From NCBI RefSeq assembly GCF_030053155.1, contig NZ_CP125640.1, positions 4,435,099 to 4,499,098 on the forward strand: a stretch of DNA of 64,000 nucleotides, given 5' to 3'. Numbering within the stretch: position 1 is the stretch's first letter; every line of letters starts with the position of its first letter. The notes beneath the pieces were generated by a model. That model was given only the letters and a program-made list of their open reading frames with translations, had not been told where the DNA came from and did not search any database. Source of the stretch: Rhizobium sp. BT03 (GTDB lineage Bacteria; Pseudomonadota; Alphaproteobacteria; Rhizobiales; Rhizobiaceae). Shown here one piece after another: positions 34,219 through 42,496 of the stretch. The translations under genes and the position numbers were made by a program.

Positions 34219-34809
34219 TCAGCCGGCGGCTCCGGGCCTCAGCCAGAAATACAGTTTGATCTGACCTGGCCTGTCGGAGGGATGCGGGCCGCGCCGGAAG
34301 AATTCGCCGCCATTGCTCTCGATCACGCGCCGGGAGGCATGGTTGCCCTCGTTGCAAAGGATGATGAGGCGGTCGAGACCTTCCTTTGCTGCTACTATCA
34401 AAAGCAGTTTCAGGGCGGTGGTTGCGTATCCCTTGCGTTGCTTCCATGGCACGACCGAGTAGCCCACATGGCCCGAGACCGCGGGCGGCAACGCCTCAGT
34501 ACCTGCTTGAAAACGCAGGCTGATGCTGCCACAGAATTCCCTGTCCCAGATCCAGAACAGACGCGTGATCAGCGGCGGTGGTTTCAACCCGGCGTGCCGC
34601 TCGCCATCAGAAACGAGGCCGTCGAGAAACCCTGATCTGTCCTGACGTAGCCGCTGGAGTTCGCCGAAAATATAGGCTTGGTCGCCGGCCCGGCGCGGAT
34701 CGAGGGACCAGCCGGCGGCGAGTGCCGATTCGAAGCCCGACAGGTTTTCAAGATCCGGCGCAAGCAGGACGATATGGCCGACGGCCCTTGCTCTATCTCC
34801 AGATGTCAT
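34219..34809 (-). CDS. GNAT-family N-acetyltransferase
   Basis: 196 residues. GHVGYSVVPWKQRKGYATTALKLLL supplies the beta-bulge strand and the acetyl-CoA loop (R-K-G-Y-A), and CNEGNHASRRVIESNGGEF is motif B as in RimJ/RimL-like proteins. It is convergent with the DUF3313 gene. Acceptor unknown. Confidence 0.85.
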   Translation of the reverse strand: MTSGDRARAVGHIVLLAPDLENLSGFESALAAGWSLDPRRAGDQAYIFGELQRLRQDRSGFLDGLVSDGERHAGLKPPPLITRLFWIWDREFCGSISLRFQAGTEALPPAVSGHVGYSVVPWKQRKGYATTALKLLLIVAAKEGLDRLIILCNEGNHASRRVIESNGGEFFRRGPHPSDRPGQIKLYFWLRPGAAG

Positions 34810-35013
34810 CGATCACCCACGCAATATCAGGCGGCGGGGCAATTCAGCAGGTTCGATCCGCGCGGCCGAGAGCCGCAGACAAGCACGATTGAGGGCCATT
34901 GAGAAGCGAAACGAGTTGTTTGGGGCATGGGCATTGCCGGTGGCGCAACCGTTCCCCGTGCCAGATCAAAAAGCCCCGCATCTTCATGCGAGGCTTGATG
35001 CTGGTGGATCGGT

Positions 35014-35514
35014 TTACCGGCACTGGCGGCGCGGGCCGTAGTTCGGCTGGTAGGTGTTGTCGTAGGCGCGGTACGACCGATAGCGGGCGTAGCAATATTC
35101 GGCGTGCGAGCTGTAGCCGGTGGAACGGTAGGCGCGCGGCTGCGAGGCGATGATGCCGCCGATCAGGGCGCCGGCCGCCAGGCCGCCGATGATGGCGCCG
35201 GTATTGTCATGATGATAGCGGTGACCATAACGCCGGCCGTAGCGGTCGCCGCGATAGTAGTCTCGGTCCCGATAGTAGCTGCGGTCGCGGTAGTGGTGGC
35301 GTTTGCGATACCAGTCGTCATTGTTGCCAAACTGGCCAGGGCAGTTCGTGAAGTTATTGCAGCCGACGGTGATGATCCTGGCCTCGCCACCTCCGGGGAC
35401 TGGCTGCGCGGCCGCCTGCTGCGCCGGGCTCGGCACAAAGACGGGGCCTGCCGATGCCGGCATTCCGGAGAAGGCCGTCGCTATCGACAGGGCAATGATG
35501 GCGAATTTGTTCAT
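35014..35514 (-). CDS. BA14K-family secreted protein
   Basis: 166 residues. A signal peptide (to about residue 22, ASAG) is followed by a Pro/Gln linker, a cluster of Tyr/Arg/His repeats ([20 protein letters not shown]), a Gly-rich hydrophobic segment ([19 protein letters not shown]) and the C-terminal BA14K block [19 protein letters not shown] ... GPRRQC. BA14K proteins are known as immunoreactive lectin-like proteins of Brucella and relatives. ATG 35514 is chosen because AAGG lies upstream at suitable spacing; a GTG at 35523 is also open. Confidence 0.85.
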   Translation of the reverse strand: MNKFAIIALSIATAFSGMPASAGPVFVPSPAQQAAAQPVPGGGEARIITVGCNNFTNCPGQFGNNDDWYRKRHHYRDRSYYRDRDYYRGDRYGRRYGHRYHHDNTGAIIGGLAAGALIGGIIASQPRAYRSTGYSSHAEYCYARYRSYRAYDNTYQPNYGPRRQCR

Positions 35515-35713
35515 TTCACTCACCTTGGGTAAACGGATGTATCGAGGGGATAACGCAAGGGAAGGGATTTAGTTTCATTCTGGGAATGATGGAGGCATTT
35601 CTCGCCGAAATATTCGGCAGGAAGTTCAAATTGAAAGCAGATGCTCAATTAGATCTTTATGAGACTGCTGGTTCAATCCTGCTGCAACAGCACTCCAGTG
35701 CGGAAGGATTATC

Positions 35714-36607
35714 ATGCGGCTCTCCAGGCTTCTCGGGGTTCTTTGTCTCTCCACGACAGTGGCGCTTTCACCTCTCACCATTGTATCTCCCGATCTCTCG
35801 CCAGCGTTCGCCAAGGGCGGCAACGGAGGCGGCGGCGGCAACGGAGGTGGCGGCGGCAGCGGCAACAGTGGCAGCCACGGTGGTGGTAGCAGCAATAGCG
35901 GCGGCGGCAGCAAGAGCAGCACCCACTCCAGCGGCAAGACCGAAAACGGACGTAGTGCCAAGGGCGCCGGCAAAGCGGTCCAGACCGGCCGGGCCGGCGG
36001 AGCGAAGTCGGCTAAGCAGACCGTCAGCACGAAGGGCCCGGCCAAGAAGACGGCCATCGCCTCGGTGCCTGCGGCAAAGCCGGCGAAGAAGCCAGCGGCC
36101 GAGCTCGCCGGTCTCAATTCGCTCAAACGCAACTTCCATGCGCTGATGAACACGGCGGATCCGCGCATGTCGGCGATCTCGGCATTCGCTACCGCCTATG
36201 CGCAGTACGAACTGGCCAACGGCGCTGCCCCGCCCGCCGACGATCCCGCTCTTGGCGACGCGGCGCTGGCGGCGGCGCTCGGCTCCGCCACCAAGACCGG
36301 CACGGTCAGCCCTGAGGCCCTCAACTGGGCAAAGGATACGCTGGGCGTCGGTACGGCGGTCGGCACGATTGACCAGATGCGGGAGACCATGGCGGCGCAG
36401 GCCCCGGCGGCGGAAACCCCTGCAGGCGGAACCGAGACCGGCGATGCGGCCGAGGGCGGCGAGACGACAGATCCTGCGGTGACTGCGGAGACGCCGGAAG
36501 CCGACACCGGCAGCACGGAAGAGGTCTCGGGAACGACCGAAACCACGCCCGCCATCGATCCGACGGAAACCTCGGCGCCGACGAGCACGGAAAACACCGG
36601 CCTCTGA
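35714..36607 (+). CDS. Secreted Gly/Ser/Lys-rich protein of unknown function
   Basis: 297 residues. The signal peptide (about 1-33) ends in PAFAKGG. Residues 34-70 are a Gly/Ser/Asn low-complexity run, 70-130 are Lys/Ala-rich and histone-like, 130-215 look folded and helical (LNSLKRNFHALMNTADPRMSAISAFATAYAQY), and the last 75 are a Thr/Glu/Pro tail. GGAAGGA precedes ATG 35714. The folded part recalls a group of rhizobial hypothetical secreted proteins. It could bind envelope polysaccharide or DNA through the basic part, but that is a guess. Confidence 0.7.
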   Translation: MRLSRLLGVLCLSTTVALSPLTIVSPDLSPAFAKGGNGGGGGNGGGGGSGNSGSHGGGSSNSGGGSKSSTHSSGKTENGRSAKGAGKAVQTGRAGGAKSAKQTVSTKGPAKKTAIASVPAAKPAKKPAAELAGLNSLKRNFHALMNTADPRMSAISAFATAYAQYELANGAAPPADDPALGDAALAAALGSATKTGTVSPEALNWAKDTLGVGTAVGTIDQMRETMAAQAPAAETPAGGTETGDAAEGGETTDPAVTAETPEADTGSTEEVSGTTETTPAIDPTETSAPTSTENTGL

Positions 36608-36710
36608 TCGCGCCGATCATTGGAAAACGTCCGTCCCTATCCCGACCGTGACGAGGAAGGTCAGGGGCGCGGAGAAGAAGGGGAGGCCGGGCGTCGCCTG
36701 ACGCGCCCGG

Positions 36711-36926
36711 TCAGCCTCGCCTTCCGCCAGCCAGCAATCGAAGCTGGTTCTCGTCATGCACGCCTTGCCGGTAAAGCTCGATGATAAGGGCGCCGAGGCG
36801 GGCGGCTTCCTCGCCCGATCTGTCCATATCTAGCTCGCTACACAGTGCTTCATGGACACGCCTGCACACATCGAGATCTTCGGAGGCGAGCGGTTCGTCA
36901 CGCGTGCTGAACAGCTTGTCTGACAT
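36711..36926 (-). CDS. Small hypothetical protein (71 aa)
   Basis: MSDKLFSTRDEPLASEDLDVCRR, then HEALCSELDMDRSGEEAARLGALIIELYRQG. An acidic, helical protein of the type common downstream of envelope genes in rhizobia. GGG upstream of ATG 36926 is acceptable. The open frame to 37049 has no support. Confidence 0.6.
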   Translation of the reverse strand: MSDKLFSTRDEPLASEDLDVCRRVHEALCSELDMDRSGEEAARLGALIIELYRQGVHDENQLRLLAGGRRG

Positions 36927-37135
36927 CGCAATCTGCCCTTTTCGATGCGGTGAATCGCTATCGGTGAAAAAAAGATAATTTCGCGATCTTTGCTCTGCAA
37001 GATGGGCGAACGTCCGATGTTCAAAAACTATTTGGGCGCGCGTGCGCACGTCAGGAAAGATGGGGGCGAGGGCGGCGCAGCTGGGTATGAGACCGATGGG
37101 GGCGTCGGCCTGACAGGGAGCGCGCGTGAGGAGGT

Positions 37136-37312
37136 CTACCTGGGTGCGGGATCCTTGCCGCTTTGCTTCGACAGACGCAGTTCTTTCAGCCGCTTGGTTT
37201 TCTCCCGGCGGGCCCGTTGCTCGGCCTCGATGGTTTCCTTGGCGGCTCGCTCGGTGTTTTCGAAACGATCCTGCCGGTAAGCCTTTGATGAGGGTTCACG
37301 TTCTCTGGTCAT
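37136..37312 (-). CDS. Small basic, helical protein (58 aa)
   Basis: MTREREPSSKAYRQDRFENT then a long charged helix EAEQRARREKTKRLKELRLSK. Highly charged and probably coiled coil. The ribosome-binding site before ATG 37312 is weak, and an alternative ATG at 37369 adds 19 residues. Function unknown. Confidence 0.45.
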   Translation of the reverse strand: MTREREPSSKAYRQDRFENTERAAKETIEAEQRARREKTKRLKELRLSKQSGKDPAPR

Positions 37313-37485
37313 GGCCGCTAAACGCAAAGCGGCGAAAACGGTTTCATGCGAAAATGCGTAACCTGCCATCAATCCATCGGCCTGCTCGGGCGCGGCACCC
37401 GTTTGTTGTAGCCGGCGGATGATGATTTCACCGCGCAGTCATGCCGGCCGCCGGGCGCCTGATCGGCGCCCGGCGGATTGATCGG

Positions 37486-38322
37486 TCAGCCCTTGATGAA
37501 GGCGAGGATGTCGGGATTGATGATGTCGGCGTGAGTGGTGCACATGCCGTGCGGAAATTTCTCGTAGACCTTCAGCGTGGCGTTCTGCAGCAGCTTGGAG
37601 GAGAGCAGGGCGGAGTCGGCGATCGGCACGATCTGATCATCGTCGCCGTGCATGACGAAGGTCGGCACGGTGATGATCTTCAGGTCCTCGGTGAAGTCGG
37701 TTTCCGAAAAGGCCTTAATGCCGTCGTAATGGGCCTTGGCGCCGCCGATCATGCCCTGACGCCACCAATTGTCGATCACTGGTTCCGAGACTTTCGCACC
37801 CGGCCGGTTGAAGCTGTAGAACGGGCCGGCCGGAAGGTCGCGGTAGAATTGCGAGCGACTGGCGGCGAGCTGCCGGCGCAGATCATCGAAGACCTCGATC
37901 GGCAGGCCGCCCGGGTTGGCAGCCGTTTTCACCATGATCGGCGGCACGGCGCCGATAATGACGAGCTTGGCGACGCGGCCCTGCGGCTGGCCATGGCGGG
38001 CGACATAATGGGTCGCTTCACCGCCGCCGGTGGAGTGGCCGATATGGACGGTATTCCTGAGATCGAGATGCTCGACGACGGCTGCGGCGTCGGCGGCGTA
38101 GTGATCCATGTCGTGACCGTCGCCCACCTGGGTGGAGCGGCCATGGCCGCGCCGGTCGTGGGCGACGACCCGGTAGCCCTTATCGAGGAAGAACAGCATC
38201 TGGGCGTCCCAGTCGTCGGAGCAGAGCGGCCAGCCGTGATGGAACATGATCGGCTGGGCGGTCTTCGGCCCCCAATCCTTGTAGAAGATTTCGACGCCGT
38301 CCTTGGTGGTGACTGTGCTCAT
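37486..38322 (-). CDS. Alpha/beta hydrolase, non-heme chloroperoxidase-like
   Basis: 278 residues, close in layout to cofactor-free haloperoxidases/esterases. [20 protein letters not shown] gives the oxyanion loop, [10 protein letters not shown] strand 4, GHSTGGG the nucleophile (Ser97), HGDDDQIVP the Asp and FPHGMCTTH the His. In vivo such proteins are usually esterases; halogenation in vitro needs acetate and peroxide. It is divergent from the S1C protease gene. Confidence 0.88.
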   Translation of the reverse strand: MSTVTTKDGVEIFYKDWGPKTAQPIMFHHGWPLCSDDWDAQMLFFLDKGYRVVAHDRRGHGRSTQVGDGHDMDHYAADAAAVVEHLDLRNTVHIGHSTGGGEATHYVARHGQPQGRVAKLVIIGAVPPIMVKTAANPGGLPIEVFDDLRRQLAASRSQFYRDLPAGPFYSFNRPGAKVSEPVIDNWWRQGMIGGAKAHYDGIKAFSETDFTEDLKIITVPTFVMHGDDDQIVPIADSALLSSKLLQNATLKVYEKFPHGMCTTHADIINPDILAFIKG

Positions 38323-38688
38323 GTCTGGGCTCCTCGATGGGGTTGGGTTGGGCTAAAGCGGTCAGAAGTTTGTGCCGTTGCCGGCAAAATTGGCAAGGCG
38401 ATAGGCACTGCTGCGCGCGGCCAGGTTTGAATATGCGGATGTCGTCATCAAGCTGATCTTTATATTCAATTCACATAACAGAATTTTATAATGAGGCCAG
38501 ACCACAGCCGGCCATTCCTGGTCGATGCGTTACAGGACGCCGCGACAGACGGCGCCGCCGGCGCGCCCTTGAACGTGGTTCATCGCCCAACCATCTAACC
38601 CACTACACATCATCACCATGGCGAACCGTCGCAACCGCGGCCGCTTCGCCGGCGGCGGGACGGCCGTTTGCCGCCTGAGGACCAGATC
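38323..38688. other. 366-base divergent intergenic region
   Basis: No gene seen. The part 38440-38500 is AT-rich (TTTATATTCAATTCACATAAC) and is the likely promoter area for one or both flanking genes. I find no convincing operator. Confidence 0.5.
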
Positions 38689-39648
38689 ATGGGTTATATG
38701 GACAAGGAGATCGTGCCTCAGAATGACGGGGCGCTGATCGATGCCTATTCGCAATCGATCGCAGCAGCAGTCGACATCGTCGGGCCGGCGGTCAGCCGGA
38801 TCGAGAGGGTCGGCGGCCGGCAGGGGCACGGGTCGGGCTTCGCCATCTCGCCCGACGGCTTGATCGTCACCAACAGCCATGTCGTCGACGACGCCAAGGT
38901 CGTTCGCATCACCACGCCCGATGGCTTCGTCACCGAGGGCCGGGTGCTCGGCCGCGATGTCGATACCGACATTGCCCTCATTCGCGCCAATACAAGCACC
39001 GGCGCCTGGGCCAAGCTCGGGGATTCCCAGCGCCTGCGCCGGGGCCATATCGCCATCGCGATCGGAAACCCGCTCGGTTTCGAATGGACTGTCACCGCCG
39101 GTATCGTCTCGGCACTCGGCCGGTCGATGCGGGCAGCGAGCGGCCGCCTGATGGAGGACGTCATCCAGACCGATGCGGCGCTCAATCCCGGCAATTCAGG
39201 CGGGCCGCTGGTGTCTTCGGGTGGCGAGGTGATCGGCGTCAACACCGCCGTCATCCAGGGCGCGCAGAGCATCGCCTTCGCCGTGGCCTCGAATACCGCC
39301 AATTTCGTCGTTTCGGAAATTCTCCGCTACGGCCAGGTCAGGCGCGCCTTCATCGGTATTTCAGGCGATACGATCGTGCTGCCGCGCCGGGTGGCGCTCG
39401 CGGCGGGCACGGCCCAGACGACCTCCGTTCGCATCCGCCGCGTCGAGCGGGACGGGCCGGCGGCAAAGGGCGGGCTGCAGGAGGGCGACTATATCCTCGC
39501 CATCGACGGCAGCCCGGTCGGCGGCGTCGACGATATCGTCCGATTGATGGACGGCAGCCGGATCGGCAGGGAGACGGAGATCCTGGTGTTTTCGGTGGCG
39601 GGCCGGATCGAGAAGAAGACCTTGCTGCCGATGGCGCGGACGTCATGA
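38689..39648 (+). CDS. S1C-type trypsin-like serine protease with one PDZ domain, no signal peptide seen
   Basis: A 319-residue DegP/HtrA-like protein. The catalytic triad is His64 (TNSHVV), Asp94 (DVDTDIAL) and Ser170 (NPGNSGGP), all intact. One PDZ domain fills about residues 225-315 (VRIRRVERDGPAAKGGLQEGDYILAIDGSPV). Unlike DegP there is no N-terminal signal or membrane segment from ATG 38689, which has GAGGA eight bases upstream. It may be cytoplasmic, or the true start may be missed. Confidence 0.88.
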   Translation: MGYMDKEIVPQNDGALIDAYSQSIAAAVDIVGPAVSRIERVGGRQGHGSGFAISPDGLIVTNSHVVDDAKVVRITTPDGFVTEGRVLGRDVDTDIALIRANTSTGAWAKLGDSQRLRRGHIAIAIGNPLGFEWTVTAGIVSALGRSMRAASGRLMEDVIQTDAALNPGNSGGPLVSSGGEVIGVNTAVIQGAQSIAFAVASNTANFVVSEILRYGQVRRAFIGISGDTIVLPRRVALAAGTAQTTSVRIRRVERDGPAAKGGLQEGDYILAIDGSPVGGVDDIVRLMDGSRIGRETEILVFSVAGRIEKKTLLPMARTS

Positions 39649-39666
39649 CAGGGACATCACGCACCG

Positions 39667-40668
39667 TCAGGCGCTGACCGCCTCCTGCTCCGTCCCCGAA
39701 AAATCCACAGCGGCAAAGGCTGCCGCCAGCACCTCCGGCCCGGCACCGGTTTTCGCCGCGTCGGTCGAGAGGATCTGGCGGTAGCGCCGGGCGCCGGGCA
39801 GGCCGGTGAAGAGACCGACCATGTGGCGGGCCACGTGCTGCAGCCGGCCGCCGCTGGCGATATGGCGTTCGGCATAGGCCATCATCCGGTCGCGCAGGCC
39901 TTCCCAGTCCGGCTCTCCTGCGGGGGCGCCGAAGAATCGCTGGTCGACTTCGGAAAGGATCGCCGCATTCTGATAGGCGGCGCGGCCCAGCATGACGCCG
40001 TCGACATGGGCGAGATGGGCGGCGGCTTCATCGAGCGTGCGGATGCCGCCGTTGATGCCGATGAAGACATCGGGCCAGCGCTGTTTCATCCGATAGACGA
40101 TCTCATAGTCGAGCGGCGGGATCTCGCGATTCTCCTTCGGGCTCAGGCCCTTCAGCCAGGCTTTGCGGGCATGGATCCAGATCGCGTCGGCGCCGGCGTC
40201 GAGAACGCGGGTGATGAGTTCCGGCAGCGCCTGTTCCGGCTCCTGCTCGTCGACGCCGATGCGGCATTTCACCGTCACCGGTACGGTCGCAACCCTCTTC
40301 ATCGCCGCGATGCATTCGGCCACCATCTCCGGCGTCAGCATCAGGCAGGCGCCGAATGTGCCCGACTGCACCCGGTCGGAGGGGCAGCCGACATTGAGAT
40401 TGATCTCGTCATAGCCGTAGGGCTCGGCAATCTTCACCGCCTCGGCAAGCTTTGCCGGGTCCGATCCGCCGAGCTGCAGGGCCAGCGGATGCTCCGCTGT
40501 GTCATGGCCGAGCAGCCGGTCGCGCGGACCATGGATGATCGCATCGGCCACCACCATCTCGGTATAGAGCAGCGCCTGCCGGCTGATCTGGCGGTGAAAA
40601 TAGCGGCAATGCCGATCCGTCCAGTCGATCATCGGGGCGACCGCGAAAATCGGGCTCTTCTGCGTCAT
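39667..40668 (-). CDS. dusA: tRNA-dihydrouridine synthase A
   Basis: 333-residue FMN enzyme that reduces uridine at positions 20/20a of tRNA. APMIDWTDRHCRYFHRQIS at the N-terminus, LQLGGSDPAKLAEA, EINLNVGCPSDRVQSGTFGACLM with the active-site Cys, and HARKAWLKGLSPKENREIPPLDY are DusA signatures. It begins 156 bases from the end of the cold shock gene, in the same direction, with a terminator in between. Confidence 0.93.
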   Translation of the reverse strand: MTQKSPIFAVAPMIDWTDRHCRYFHRQISRQALLYTEMVVADAIIHGPRDRLLGHDTAEHPLALQLGGSDPAKLAEAVKIAEPYGYDEINLNVGCPSDRVQSGTFGACLMLTPEMVAECIAAMKRVATVPVTVKCRIGVDEQEPEQALPELITRVLDAGADAIWIHARKAWLKGLSPKENREIPPLDYEIVYRMKQRWPDVFIGINGGIRTLDEAAAHLAHVDGVMLGRAAYQNAAILSEVDQRFFGAPAGEPDWEGLRDRMMAYAERHIASGGRLQHVARHMVGLFTGLPGARRYRQILSTDAAKTGAGPEVLAAAFAAVDFSGTEQEAVSA

Positions 40669-40789
40669 CGACGTTCCATTATTCGTTGTTCTCTGGGCGC
40701 CGCAAGGGTGCCGCGCCGCCGCGGGGCGGGATCATTCATCAAGCGCGCATATAACATCTGGCGGTGCGATCGACAAATGACGCTCCCGC

Positions 40790-40824
40790 CGCAAACAGAA
40801 ACGGCGCCCCTTGCGGAGCGCCGT
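40790..40824 (-). terminator. Intrinsic terminator of the cold shock gene
   Basis: Read on the minus strand: ACGGCGCTCC, loop GCAA, GGGGCGCCGT, then TTTCTGTTT. A ten-pair stem with a tetraloop and a T-rich tail, 27 bases after the cspA stop. Confidence 0.85.
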
Positions 40825-40850
40825 CCATACCGCCAAAGCGGAAATCTGAC

Positions 40851-41063
40851 TTACGAAGCCGAGATGTTGACGGCCTTCGGGCCCTTGCCCATGCGGTCCG
40901 GCTCGGTGTCGAAGGTAACCTGCTGGCCTTCGCGCAGCGACTGGATGCCGGAAGCCTGCAGCGCAGAGATGTGGACGAAAACGTCCTTTGCGCCGCCGTC
41001 CGGCGTGATGAAACCAAAACCCTTGTCCTGGTTGAAGAATTTTACGGTGCCCTTGGTGGCCAT
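40851..41063 (-). CDS. cspA: Cold shock protein (CspA family)
   Basis: 70 residues, a single cold-shock OB fold. [21 protein letters not shown] is RNP-1 and DVFVHIS is RNP-2, both intact, so RNA/ssDNA binding is expected. It starts at ATG 41063 and ends at a strong terminator. A long leader with a stable hairpin at 41130-41157 precedes it, as often found in cold-shock genes. Confidence 0.93.
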   Translation of the reverse strand: MATKGTVKFFNQDKGFGFITPDGGAKDVFVHISALQASGIQSLREGQQVTFDTEPDRMGKGPKAVNISAS

Positions 41064-41129
41064 TGGGATCGTCCTTTTCCCTTAGTCTGTGTAGTATCCG
41101 CGCCCCCGAGAGGAAGCGGACGGCTTTAG

Positions 41130-41157
41130 CTTTCGTCCCGATCGATTGGGACGAAGG
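41130..41157. promoter_or_regulatory. Stable hairpin upstream of cspA
   Basis: TTCGTCCC (41132-41139) and GGGACGAA (41148-41155) pair perfectly across eight bases, extended by one more pair. On the cspA transcript it would lie about 70 bases before the start codon. It may be part of the leader or an operator if the promoter is downstream of it. Confidence 0.4.
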
Positions 41158-41505
41158 GTCAGTCGGAGAAGTCACGTACGGGGAAAGAACGTCTACGTAG
41201 GCGGGTAGTCCCGCGCCGCCTTCCAAACGGAAGGGATTACCACATCAGTCCAGTCACCGGCATGCAAATGCCCGAGTAGGCGAATTGGTGCCAGCTTTTC
41301 GGGCAAAAAGCAAGCGGGATTATTTTGGCATGTCTGCATCGATGACGGGAAATGTCGAAGATTCAGATACTTGACGAAGAATTAGCGGTTTCTTGCATAG
41401 CTGTGCCATAGCGGGATTCCGTGCCGAAACGGGATGAAGGGCGGATTCGGCGACCGGTGTGGATTTTATCATGGCGGCGCCTGCTGCTTCTGTACACCAA
41501 TCAGC

Positions 41506-41548
41506 CCTCATGGTGAGGAGGTGCGCAGGTTCGTCTCGAACCACGAGG
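41506..41548 (+). repeat. Palindromic intergenic element, CATGGTGAGG variant
   Basis: CCTCATGGTGAGGAGG ... CTCGAACCACGAGG. Arms with compensating changes relative to the common type (GGT/ACC instead of CCT/GG), so pairing is kept. Confidence 0.65.
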
Positions 41549-41618
41549 GCGGATGGCCGGTGGGCTGGTGTCGGTGGCGGGGGTAAGCCCTGGGGGGAAC
41601 CCGTGCCCCTGGCGCCGC

Positions 41619-41667
41619 CCTCATCTTGAGGTGCGGAAGCCAAAGGCTGAAGCCTCGAAAGACGAGG
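41619..41667 (+). repeat. Palindromic intergenic element, intact copy matching the IS-split one
   Basis: CCTCATCTTGAGGTGCGGAAGCC, then GAAGCCTCGAAAGACGAGG. Same loop type as the element broken at 3586/5136. Confidence 0.75.
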
Positions 41668-41728
41668 GCGGCCACCGGCGCCATCGCCTGGATTCTGGAT
41701 GCAGTGCATCAGAGGTTTCCACGCCCGC

Positions 41729-41770
41729 CCTCGTGGTTCGAGACGGCGCTTCGGGCCTCCTCCCCATGAG
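41729..41770 (-). repeat. Palindromic intergenic element, reverse copy of the CATGGTGAGG variant
   Basis: CCTCGTGGTTCGAGACGGC ... CTCCTCCCCATGAG; inverted relative to 41506. Confidence 0.6.
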
Positions 41771-41798
41771 AGCTGATCTTGGGGCCATTGACAATCGC

Positions 41799-42266
41799 CT
41801 ACTGCGCATCACCCAGCAACGCGCTCAGGCTCCACGGATTATCCCCCTTCTGATTGGCGATATCGTCGACCTTCCAGCCACCATGCTGGCGCACCAGCGT
41901 GTAGAAGAGCGTCACCTCTTCGCCGTTTTCGAACTGCACCTCCACTTCGGCCTTGTCATCCAGCAAGATCGGCTGGCCAATCCTGACATCGCTTGCCTTG
42001 CCGTCCTGGCCCGCAATGACGGGATCGAAGTCGATCGCGCCGACATCGCCCTCAGGCGTGTTGTCGAGGTCGGCCTGGAGGAGCTCGTTCAGATGGTCGG
42101 AGAAGAAGATCGAATAAGGCGAGGGCGCCTCGGCGTCGCTGTTGTCGGTGTTGTAACTGTAGAGCGCCTTGAGCAGCGCTTTTGGTGTCTTGTACGTCTC
42201 GGCCGATGCGGGCAGGGCTGCGAGCGCCGACACGGCAAGGGCCAGGATAAATGTGGGCAGACGCAT
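41799..42266 (-). CDS. Secreted DUF3828-like protein
   Basis: 155 residues. Signal peptide to about residue 22 (LPASAE), then a mature domain with FFSDHLNELLQADLDNTPEG, IDFDPVIAGQD and VEVQFENGEEVTLFYTLVRQHGGWKVDDI, the NTF2-like/DUF3828 pattern. GAGGAG precedes ATG 42266. Periplasmic, function unknown. Confidence 0.7.
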   Translation of the reverse strand: MRLPTFILALAVSALAALPASAETYKTPKALLKALYSYNTDNSDAEAPSPYSIFFSDHLNELLQADLDNTPEGDVGAIDFDPVIAGQDGKASDVRIGQPILLDDKAEVEVQFENGEEVTLFYTLVRQHGGWKVDDIANQKGDNPWSLSALLGDAQ

Positions 42267-42496
42267 GCGGGCTCTCCTCGGACGGGTGGAAATCATAACC
42301 GAAACCGGCGTCGAGGTGGAGGTGCATTTTGGGAGGGGCTGCCTGGGAGTGGCCGCCGGCCTTGCCGTCTCCGGCAGGTGTCTGAGGGTATCAGGAAAGT
42401 TCGGTCGGTGGGATTACAGTAGCCACACGGGAAGTCCAACCTTTTGTCGAGATCGCCGGTGACGCATCTCTGCGTCCACCGGCGATCCTATCGCGG

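Larger units (their letters stand above)
41064..41798. other. 735-base region: cspA leader, then palindromic repeats
   Basis: From 41064 to about 41250 lies the probable cspA leader and promoter. 41250-41500 shows nothing I can name. From 41506 three palindromic elements follow. An open frame on the minus strand (41320-41709) runs through the repeats and is not believable. Confidence 0.55.

Noticed and set aside
41320..41709. 129-codon minus-strand frame in the repeat region
   Set aside because: It passes through two palindromic elements and lacks a ribosome-binding site and family character.
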